A stretch of 6,565 bases of DNA, from assembly GCA_947470165.1 (NCBI GenBank), contig CANISN010000094.1, positions 1 through 6,565 of the forward strand, given 5' to 3'. The translations under genes and the position numbers were made by a program. Positions 1 through 5,315 of the stretch are shown here, piece by piece. Source of the DNA: Burkholderiaceae bacterium (GTDB lineage Bacteria; Pseudomonadota; Gammaproteobacteria; Burkholderiales; Burkholderiaceae). The notes below the pieces were generated by a model, which saw nothing but the letters and a program-made list of their open reading frames with translations, was not told where the DNA came from and did no database searches. The stretch's first letter is position 1. Each line of letters starts with the position of its first letter.

Positions 1-816
1 AATGAAATCTGCCGTCACAAAGGCAGCATCGCTGGTGAATTCATCAGCCAAAATGCGGGCAGCAGCTTCTGAAAGCGAGATTTCAATAAAGCCACTTACT
101 TCTCCGTCATGATTGGTGGGGACAAAGTTGTCGGCAAGCTCTAAATCATAGACATAGAGCTGCTCATCATGAAAACCTCTACCAGGTATGGGTCGGCGCA
201 TATGAATGCGACCTGCCGGCTCGATTTGGGCAGCAATTTGGGGTGGAACACCTGCTTCTTCCCAAAGTTCGCGTCGGGCATTGACCCAAGGAGTCTCATC
301 AGCTCCAATACCACCAGCTGCAAGGTTATCTAGGCGACCAGGATCGGTGGCCTTAGTTTCGCTGCGACGTCCTAGCCAGAGATTGCCGGCCTTGGTATAG
401 CCATTAATATGGGTTGCCATGCTCCGAAAGCCAAACGCCCGAAAGGCAGAACGTTCTAAACGGAAGTATTCGTGACCATTTTGGTCAATCCAAGCAAAGT
501 CTTCATTTCGCCACCCGTTGATGTAACCGCCCTGATGCATGCGGTCGGCCAATTTGGCTAGGCTATTGGACAGACTTAAGGGCCTTGCATTCTGGATCCT
601 CAGGTGATCATGGGCCATTTCAATATGAGAAAGCGGATCTTTAAGCAGGGATTCTTGCAAAAAAGCTGCGAAATCAGGGTTAAGGTGACCAATGATCTGC
701 CCAGCCTCCATTCCACCCAGAAAGTGAATGGGCAAAAAATCTCCAGGCGCAGATCTCGCTGTATTTTGGAGCATTTCCTCTAGGGCGGCGATGGTACTGG
801 TGGTGAGCTTATACAT
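1..816 (-). CDS. NUDIX hydrolase with N-terminal DUF4743-like domain (3' end beyond the left edge)
   Basis: The minus-strand reading frame is open from an ATG at 816-814 to base 1, giving 272 codons with no stop; the C-terminus lies outside the window. Residues 168-190 form a textbook Nudix box, G-x5-E-x7-REUxEExGU: G168, E174, then R182-E183-L184-W185-E186-E187-A188-G189-V190. These residues bind the divalent metals that hydrolyse a nucleoside-diphosphate-linked or other diphosphate substrate. Residues about 15-125 (with PIHFLGGMEAGQIIGHL at 29-45) look like the DUF4743 region that precedes NUDIX domains in a subgroup related to the NUDIX half of the fungal thiamine pyrophosphokinase Tnr3. 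The actual substrate cannot be read from sequence; damaged thiamine diphosphate forms are one possibility known for that relative. Only a weak GTGAG lies upstream of the ATG, but no better start exists and the N-terminus fits the family. It appears to be monocistronic and to read away from the tRNA. Confidence 0.9.
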   Translation of the reverse strand, partial: MYKLTTSTIAALEEMLQNTARSAPGDFLPIHFLGGMEAGQIIGHLNPDFAAFLQESLLKDPLSHIEMAHDHLRIQNARPLSLSNSLAKLADRMHQGGYINGWRNEDFAWIDQNGHEYFRLERSAFRAFGFRSMATHINGYTKAGNLWLGRRSETKATDPGRLDNLAAGGIGADETPWVNARRELWEEAGVPPQIAAQIEPAGRIHMRRPIPGRGFHDEQLYVYDLELADNFVPTNHDGEVSGFIEISLSEAAARILADEFTSDAAFVTADFI

Positions 817-883
817 GCTCACAGTGTAAGAGAAATAAATAATGACTGAATATTGCTCTACAAATTCATCATCAATTTTAAAT

Positions 884-889
884 TGTCAA
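884..889 (-). promoter_or_regulatory. Possible -35 element for the NUDIX gene
   Basis: Read on the minus strand this is a perfect TTGACA, about 68 bp upstream of the NUDIX start codon and pointing towards it. No convincing TATAAT-like hexamer sits at 16-18 bp spacing; the nearest AT-rich options are poor matches. The call therefore rests on the -35 match and orientation alone. Confidence 0.25.
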
Positions 890-988
890 CTGATCTTTAC
901 TGATTTTTTTGTCAGAGCTGGATGCTCATAATTTAAGCAAGCTAGGTCACTCTATACAAATCTTAGACTTACGAAAACTTTTGGCGAT

Positions 989-1011
989 TTATCCACATTA
1001 ACTGTGGATAA
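989..1011. promoter_or_regulatory. Inverted pair of perfect DnaA boxes (also a 9-bp stem, 5-nt loop hairpin)
   Basis: Bases 989-997 read TTATCCACA, the high-affinity DnaA box consensus. Bases 1003-1011 are its exact reverse complement, TGTGGATAA, with 5 bp between them. The pair lies in an AT-rich spacer, 15 bp beyond the 3' end of the tRNA-Arg gene. It may bind the initiator DnaA for regulation or titration. Alternatively, the 9-bp stem could act as a transcription terminator. On the plus strand it is followed by GTTTTT, but no plus-strand gene lies upstream; on the minus strand, downstream of the tRNA, no T-run follows. Only two boxes are seen, so a full replication origin is not supported. 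Confidence 0.6.
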
Positions 1012-1026
1012 GTTTTTCATTTGAAG

Positions 1027-1101
1027 TGGTCCCGCCGACAGGAATCGAACCTGTATCCCACGCTTAGGAGGCATGTGCACTATCCATTGTGCTACGGCGA
1101 G
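1027..1101 (-). tRNA. tRNA-Arg (anticodon CCT)
   Basis: The reverse complement folds into a complete 75-nt cloverleaf. The acceptor stem pairs CTCGCCG with CGGCGGG (one T-G wobble). The D stem is GCAC/GTGC around an 8-nt loop. The anticodon stem CATGC/GCGTG encloses loop CTCCTAA, giving anticodon CCT, which reads AGG arginine codons. The variable loop is 4 nt (GGAT), and the T arm is ACAGG-TTCGAAT-CCTGT. The discriminator is A73 and the CCA end is encoded (1029-1027). The gene lies downstream of the small membrane-protein ORF on the same strand, across a 110-bp AT-rich spacer, so it may have its own promoter. tRNA-Arg(CCT) genes are known integration sites for genomic islands, but no duplicated 3'-end fragment was seen in this window. 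Confidence 0.97.
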
Positions 1102-1125
1102 AAGAATTAGAAAAATAAACTCTAA

Positions 1126-1153
1126 AAAATAAATACTGAAATAAGTTAATCAA
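1126..1153 (-). promoter_or_regulatory. Possible tRNA-Arg promoter
   Basis: On the minus strand a TTGATT hexamer (1153-1148) and a TATTTT hexamer (1131-1126) are separated by 16 bp. They would start transcription roughly 15-20 nt before the tRNA 5' end. Both hexamers are partial consensus matches in very AT-rich DNA, where chance matches are common, so this is a suggestion only. Confidence 0.3.
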
Positions 1154-1179
1154 TAACAAAAAATAATGTTAAGGACGAA

Positions 1180-1194
1180 ATCATTATTAATGAT
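1180..1194. repeat. AT-rich 15-bp palindrome after the microprotein ORF
   Basis: ATCATTA-T-TAATGAT is a perfect inverted repeat with a single central base. It lies 17 bp past the stop codon of the small ORF and is followed on the minus strand by TTT. It could be a weak terminator stem (about 5 bp with a 5-nt loop) or a binding site for a dimeric regulator. The low GC content makes a strong intrinsic terminator unlikely. Confidence 0.3.
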
Positions 1195-1211
1195 CTGCAT
1201 GCGACTCTAAT

Positions 1212-1361
1212 CTACCAGCCACACATTGTCCAAACCTGATTTGTTATTGCAACCATTGTCTCAGGTGCGAAGTATGCAATAAAAATAATTCCTAGCACGA
1301 GTGCTACAAATAAATACCGCAGTGCTATTGATGGAATATTGTTCTTTTTGATGTTGAACAT
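1212..1361 (-). CDS. Putative 49-aa single-helix membrane microprotein, adjacent to MFS gene
   Basis: An ATG at 1361-1359 begins one base after the TAA of the MFS gene and runs 49 codons to a TAG at 1214-1212. The product starts MFNIKKNNIPSIALR, then has one strongly hydrophobic segment at about residues 16-32 (YLFVALVLGIIFIAYFA), and ends with a short tail rich in aromatic and polar residues (NQVWTMCGW). Basic residues K5, K6 and R15 precede the helix and only E34 follows closely, so the positive-inside rule predicts N-in/C-out. There is no strong Shine-Dalgarno sequence; the 1-nt spacing suggests translational coupling to the transporter. I do not recognise the family. Its placement suggests an accessory subunit or regulator of the MFS protein, which is inference. 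A chance ORF is the alternative, but the charge pattern and tight coupling argue for a real gene. Confidence 0.6.
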   Translation of the reverse strand: MFNIKKNNIPSIALRYLFVALVLGIIFIAYFAPETMVAITNQVWTMCGW

Positions 1362-1362
1362 C

Positions 1363-2595
1363 TTAGGCGGTCACAGTGCGATGAATCGCGCTTTCTTTAA
1401 CGGGCAGATTGACTAAGAATGCAAAGACACCTAGTGCAATGGCGATATTCCAAACGATGAGATAAGAGCCGGTACGATCAAACAAATAGCCACCAAAATA
1501 AGCACCACAAAAGCTACCGAGTTGATGCGAAAAGAACACCAAGCCAGAGAGCATGGTGAGGTATTTAACACCAAATATTTGCGCCACAATAGCATTGGTC
1601 AGTGGGATGGTGGAGAGCCATAAGAAACCCATGATTGCTGCAAAGACGTAGGTAGTAACTGGGCTAAGAGGCAGCCAGATAAATCCCATGATAGCAATGG
1701 ATCTCAAGATGTAAATACTAGACAGCAGATAACGCTTAGGAAACTGTTGACCTAACATTCCAGCGCCATAAGTGCCAAATATATTGAACAAGCCAATCAA
1801 AGCAAGTGCAGTAGTTGCAACTACTGGTGCCCCAACTTCGGGGTAGATCTTGGATAAATCTTTGAGATAGGGCGCTAAATGAACCGCAATAAAGACCACC
1901 TGAAAACCACAAACAAAATAACCCAAGGTCAGCAATCTAAAGCTCGGATTACCCATCGCTTCTTTTAAGGCTTGTTTGATTGTTTGCTCATTAGCTTTGT
2001 GTGTATAACCAGCATGAGGTTCGCGTAGCATAAATGCAATTGGAATCATGAGGCTAGCCATGAGTGCCAAGACGAGTAGTGCATCGTTAGCACCAAAATT
2101 AGTAAGTAAGCCTTGCTCAACTGGAATCATCAGAAATTGTCCGAATGATCCCGCTGCAGCAGTAATGCCCATTGCCCAGACACGTTTTTCTGGGGGAACA
2201 TTGCGACCTAATATTCCGTAGACCACGCTATAAGTAGTTCCAGTTTGTGCAAGACCAATTAGCAAACCACCAGCAAGTGAAAAGTTCAATGCATCTGTGG
2301 AGATCGCCATACCTGCTAAACCGAGTGCATAAAGTGCGCCACCAGCCACCATAATTTTGAGCGCACCATAGCGATCTGCTAATGCACCGGTAATGGGTTG
2401 AACTGCACCCCAGATTAGATTCTGTAATGCAATCGTTAATGCAAATGTTTCTCTGCCCCAACCATTCGCTGAGGTGATCGGCAGATTAAAGAGGCCGAAC
2501 CCATGACGTATCCCCATTGAGAAGGTCACCATAAGTCCGCCAAAAATTAATAGGGTCTTGAGCGATAAGAGTTTGGATGACGGCAGAGAAAGCAT
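1363..2595 (-). CDS. MFS transporter (monocarboxylate/oxalate-formate antiporter-like)
   Basis: This 410-residue inner-membrane protein has the length and hydrophobicity pattern of a 12-helix major facilitator: six helices in residues 12-190, a charged cytoplasmic loop at about 191-220 (HAGYTHKANEQTIKQALKEA), then six more to about 397. The MFS motif A between helices 2 and 3 is present as G70-ALA-D74-R75-Y-G77. The related GGYLFDRTG stands at 368-376 before the last helix pair. The overall look, with a GIRHGFGLF segment in helix 1, resembles MFS proteins near the monocarboxylate/OFA group, so a small organic acid is a plausible substrate; the family does not fix it. The start lies 29 nt after the stop of the upstream oxidoreductase gene and has no obvious Shine-Dalgarno sequence, so it is probably translated from a shared mRNA. 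The 49-aa ORF follows one base after the stop. Confidence 0.92.
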   Translation of the reverse strand: MLSLPSSKLLSLKTLLIFGGLMVTFSMGIRHGFGLFNLPITSANGWGRETFALTIALQNLIWGAVQPITGALADRYGALKIMVAGGALYALGLAGMAISTDALNFSLAGGLLIGLAQTGTTYSVVYGILGRNVPPEKRVWAMGITAAAGSFGQFLMIPVEQGLLTNFGANDALLVLALMASLMIPIAFMLREPHAGYTHKANEQTIKQALKEAMGNPSFRLLTLGYFVCGFQVVFIAVHLAPYLKDLSKIYPEVGAPVVATTALALIGLFNIFGTYGAGMLGQQFPKRYLLSSIYILRSIAIMGFIWLPLSPVTTYVFAAIMGFLWLSTIPLTNAIVAQIFGVKYLTMLSGLVFFSHQLGSFCGAYFGGYLFDRTGSYLIVWNIAIALGVFAFLVNLPVKESAIHRTVTA

Positions 2596-2624
2596 AGTGG
2601 GTGATTTAGGTGGGTATCAATGGC

Positions 2625-3614
2625 TTAGGATAGTCTTATTAGCTGTTTTCCGAAATATCTACCTTCGAGCATGTTGATAAAAGCTTGAGGTGCATTTTTA
2701 AGTCCCTCAGTGATTTTCTCATCCACATGGATCTTTTTGTCCAGCAATAGATCTACTAACTGATTTTGAATCTCTCTCCAGCGTGAAATGTGGTCTGAGA
2801 CGATGAAACCTTGAATCAAGATTCGATTTGCAAGTAGGGCTCTAAGGTTAATTTGATGAAAGTGATCTGCTAAGCCTTCGGCTATGAGTCCACAGATTGC
2901 AATTCGAGAAAAAGGACTCATTTTCTCCAGAAGGCAATCAAATACATTGCCACCTACGTTATCAAATAAGCAGTTGATGCCATTTGGGACGCTCATTTTT
3001 AGGACATCTTGCCAGTCAGCTGCATGGTATGACAGGCACTGATCGAAATTTAAATGATCCATCACGTATTTGCACTTTGCTTCAGATCCTGCAATTCCGA
3101 TTACTTTGGCGCCTTGGAGCTTGGCAAGCTGACCGGCTATACCTCCTACCGAACCAGCTGCTGAAGTCACCAATATCGTTTCATGATTTTTTGGCTCGCA
3201 TATCTCCATCATCCCGATCCACGCTGTGATTCCCGTCATTCCGGCAGCGCCTAATAGCCAAGTTTCAGGAATGGCAAGGCTTGCTATGGGCTTAATTGAT
3301 GACTCATTCATAACAGCATGGGTCTGCCAACCCAGCATGCCTATAACCTGATCTCCAGTTTTAAAGAGATGGGAGTTCGAGCTGATAACCTCTCCAATAG
3401 CTTCACCAATAACAACATCACCCAGAGCCATTGGTGGTGCATAGGATTTTCGCTCACTCATTCTGCCTCGCACATAGGGATCAAGTGAGAGCCATCGATT
3501 TAAAACCAGCACTTGGCCATCCTGTAATGACTCTATGCCAGACTCTTGATATCTGAAGTTATCCAGTGATGCAGTTTGATTTGGCCTACTTTGTAGAATT
3601 ATTTTTTGATTCAT
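2625..3614 (-). CDS. NADP-dependent medium-chain oxidoreductase (leukotriene B4 dehydrogenase/CurA-like)
   Basis: This 329-residue cytoplasmic protein belongs to the zinc-free medium-chain dehydrogenase/reductase group. That group uses NADPH to reduce the double bond of alpha,beta-unsaturated carbonyls. Family signatures in order are LSLDPYVRGRM (42-52), GAAGMTGITA (122-131), the nucleotide-binding loop TSAAGSVGGIAG (150-161), IAGSEAKC (174-181), DNVGG (218-222) and a C-terminal NAPQAFINMLEGRYFGKQLI. No catalytic zinc ligand pattern is seen, as expected. I chose ATG 3614 (MNQKIILQSRP) because relatives start there; an in-frame TTG at 3626 would add four residues without a better ribosome site. 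The gene diverges from the gabD-like gene and probably leads the unit that continues into the MFS gene. The natural substrate is unknown; enoate-type detoxification or quinone reduction are both possible. Confidence 0.9.
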   Translation of the reverse strand: MNQKIILQSRPNQTASLDNFRYQESGIESLQDGQVLVLNRWLSLDPYVRGRMSERKSYAPPMALGDVVIGEAIGEVISSNSHLFKTGDQVIGMLGWQTHAVMNESSIKPIASLAIPETWLLGAAGMTGITAWIGMMEICEPKNHETILVTSAAGSVGGIAGQLAKLQGAKVIGIAGSEAKCKYVMDHLNFDQCLSYHAADWQDVLKMSVPNGINCLFDNVGGNVFDCLLEKMSPFSRIAICGLIAEGLADHFHQINLRALLANRILIQGFIVSDHISRWREIQNQLVDLLLDKKIHVDEKITEGLKNAPQAFINMLEGRYFGKQLIRLS

Positions 3615-3692
3615 TTCGTGGCGCAAAATTTTTATGTTCTTAATGAAGCTCTGCCCAGACTGCTTTTTGGCTAAGGGTTATTACTGATGGTG

Positions 3693-3707
3693 AGGGGATT
3701 AGCCCCT
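3693..3707. repeat. GC-rich inverted repeat in the divergent promoter region
   Basis: AGGGG and CCCCT arms flank a 5-nt loop (ATTAG). A second, overlapping inverted repeat pairs GGCTAA (3669-3674) with TTAGCC (3699-3704). The site sits between two divergent genes, about 80 bp from the oxidoreductase start and 54 bp from the dehydrogenase start. It could be an operator or a leader hairpin of the gabD transcript. No T-run follows, so a terminator is unlikely. Confidence 0.35.
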
Positions 3708-3748
3708 GTTCTAATAGTTGAGCAATTTTGCCACTTACTAGATTTTTT

Positions 3749-3752
3749 GGAG
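3749..3752 (+). promoter_or_regulatory. Shine-Dalgarno site that sets the gabD start
   Basis: GGAG lies 8 nt before the ATG at 3761. This fixes the start at 3761 rather than at the in-frame TTG at 3728, which has no ribosome site and would add an 11-residue extension not typical of the family. Confidence 0.85.
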
Positions 3753-3760
3753 TATTTATT

Positions 3761-5242
3761 ATGTCTGCAGTAGATCAAATTAGCTCATTATTAAAAGATA
3801 AAGCGCTCCTGAAGGGCGATGCATTCATCGGCGGTAAATGGCGTCAAGCCAAATCTGGCAAGGTATTTTCAGTGACTAATCCTGCAACTGGTGAAGTAAT
3901 TGCACAAGTTCCCAATTTGGATGTGGCAGATGCTCAGGATGCAATTGCATCAGCAGAGAGCGCATTAGTTCTGTGGCGTGCAAAAACCGGTAAAGAGCGT
4001 GCTGCAGTTTTACGTAAATGGTTTGACCTTATTACAGCGCATACCGAAGACCTTGGGATCATCATGTCCTTGGAACAAGGCAAGCCTCTGGTTGAGGCCA
4101 AGGGAGAAATTCATTACGGAGCTTCTTTTATCGAATGGTTTGCGGAAGAAGCTAAACGCGTAACTGGCGCCATCCCAAGTTCGACGTGGGAAGATAAACG
4201 CATGATGGTCCTTAAGCAGCCAATTGGTGTTTGCGCTGCAATCACGCCATGGAACTTCCCTAGCGCAATGATTACTAGAAAAGTATCTCCAGCACTTGCT
4301 GCAGGTTGCTCCATTGTCATTAAGCCCGCTGAGCAAACTCCTTTATCAGCACTCGCACTAGCAGAGTTGGCTTCTAGAGCAGGTGTACCTGATGGCGTTA
4401 TCAATGTATTGACTGCTGATGCTCATAATTCAATTGCCATTGGCAAGGCGCTCTGCGATTCACAGGTTGTTAAGCATCTGTCCTTTACAGGCTCAACCGA
4501 GGTTGGAAAGCTATTGATGATGCAGTGTGCTCCAACCGTGAAGAAGGTTGCGCTAGAGCTAGGAGGCCATGCTCCGTTCATTGTCTTTGAAGATGCCAAT
4601 ATTGATAATGCAGTTACTGGCGCTATGTTGGCTAAATATCGCAATGCGGGCCAAGCCTGTGTTGCAGCAAATCGCTTTTATGTCCACAAAAAAGTTCATG
4701 ATGAGTTCGTTGAAAAATTTGCCACAGCAAGCAAAGCTATTAAGGTTGGCTCTGGCTTAGAGCCAGGCGTGACCCAGGGTCCTTTGATTGATGAACAGGC
4801 GCTTGCTAAAGTCCAGAAACACATTGCCGATGCCCTTGCCAAGGGTGCTAAGTTAGTTACTGGTGGAAAGTCTTCTGAGAGAGGCGGCACTTTTTTTGAG
4901 CCCACCATTCTTGCAAATGCGAGTAATTCAATGTTGGTTGCTTGCGAAGAAACATTCGGGCCTGTCGCCCCAGTAATCCCCTTTGAATCTGATGAAGAGG
5001 TTGTCAAACTTGCTAATCACAGCCAGTTTGGATTGGCGTCTTATTTTTATAGTCGTGACATTGGCCGTATCTGGAAGGTTGCGGAGGCTCTTGAGTTTGG
5101 AATGGTTGGCGTCAACACGGGATTATTTTCCAATGAGGTCGGTCCATTTGGCGGTGTTAAGCAATCAGGGCTTGGCAGAGAGGGTAGCTCCTGGGGTATT
5201 GATGAATACCTTGAGATGAAGTATGTCTGTGTTGGCCTATAA
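3761..5242 (+). CDS. gabD: Succinate-semialdehyde dehydrogenase (aldehyde dehydrogenase superfamily)
   Basis: The 493-residue cytoplasmic enzyme oxidises succinate semialdehyde, or the C5 analogue glutarate semialdehyde, to the diacid. It aligns by eye along its whole length with E. coli GabD (482 aa) and human SSADH. Catalytic features are TPWNFP with N165, cofactor lysine K188, general base E266 in LELGG, nucleophile C300 in NAGQAC and E397 in EETFGP. R173, R294 and S457 match the residues that bind the substrate carboxylate in SSADH. The C-terminus EMKYVCVGL is also family-typical. The cofactor segment reads KPAEQTP; a Glu at this place (E191) usually favours NAD+, whereas E. coli GabD has Ser and uses NADP+. 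Position 302 is Ala, so the second cysteine of the human redox switch is absent. It diverges from the oxidoreductase gene and converges on the CoA-transferase gene. A davD-like role on glutarate semialdehyde is a real alternative. Confidence 0.95.
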   Translation: MSAVDQISSLLKDKALLKGDAFIGGKWRQAKSGKVFSVTNPATGEVIAQVPNLDVADAQDAIASAESALVLWRAKTGKERAAVLRKWFDLITAHTEDLGIIMSLEQGKPLVEAKGEIHYGASFIEWFAEEAKRVTGAIPSSTWEDKRMMVLKQPIGVCAAITPWNFPSAMITRKVSPALAAGCSIVIKPAEQTPLSALALAELASRAGVPDGVINVLTADAHNSIAIGKALCDSQVVKHLSFTGSTEVGKLLMMQCAPTVKKVALELGGHAPFIVFEDANIDNAVTGAMLAKYRNAGQACVAANRFYVHKKVHDEFVEKFATASKAIKVGSGLEPGVTQGPLIDEQALAKVQKHIADALAKGAKLVTGGKSSERGGTFFEPTILANASNSMLVACEETFGPVAPVIPFESDEEVVKLANHSQFGLASYFYSRDIGRIWKVAEALEFGMVGVNTGLFSNEVGPFGGVKQSGLGREGSSWGIDEYLEMKYVCVGL

Positions 5243-5251
5243 AAAATACTC

Positions 5252-5264
5252 GGGAGACAAAATG
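5252..5264 (+). promoter_or_regulatory. Orphan ribosome-binding site and start codon (possible remnant of a lost gene)
   Basis: GGGAGACAAAATG lies 9 bp after the gabD stop: a strong Shine-Dalgarno sequence well spaced before an ATG at 5262-5264. The frame it opens is only 20 codons, starts MRRCQQSQ, and ends at a TAA (5322-5324) antisense inside the end of the CoA-transferase gene. A start region this good with almost no gene behind it suggests that a downstream operon partner was deleted, or that rearrangement joined new DNA here. It could also be a chance match. Confidence 0.4.
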
Positions 5265-5315
5265 AGGCGTTGCCAACAAAGTCAACTGATAGAAGAGCTA
5301 GATTGCCCCATTTTG
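5258..5315. repeat. Inverted repeats between convergent gene ends
   Basis: CAAAATGAGGC (5258-5268) is complementary to GCCCCATTTTG (5305-5315) at 10 of 11 positions. TGTTGGC (5230-5236) also pairs exactly with GCCAACA (5272-5278). Either could fold at the junction of the two converging transcripts, but the loops are about 35 nt and no T-run follows. A bidirectional terminator is therefore only a weak possibility. Confidence 0.25.

Noticed and set aside
842..931. A 29-codon plus-strand ORF (MTEYCSTNSSS...) divergent from the NUDIX gene
   Set aside because: It is short, has only a weak GAGA as ribosome site, shows no domain or hydrophobic pattern, and lies in AT-rich spacer where such frames occur by chance.
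817..1026. A chromosomal or plasmid replication origin around the DnaA boxes
   Set aside because: Only two boxes are present, no dnaA, dnaN, rpmH, parAB or rep gene is in view, and no clear 13-mer array is seen; the paired site is reported without the origin claim.
2228..2461. A 77-codon overlapping frame inside the MFS gene
   Set aside because: It is a frame-shifted shadow rich in Cys and Trp with no family resemblance; the MFS frame fully explains this region.
3728..3760. An 11-residue N-terminal extension of the gabD product from a TTG start
   Set aside because: The GGAG at 3749-3752 is well placed for the ATG at 3761, and relatives begin near that Met.
4010..5007. Several antisense and out-of-frame ORFs inside gabD
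   Set aside because: They overlap a strongly conserved coding region, lack recognisable domains and ribosome sites, and follow from the codon bias of the real gene.
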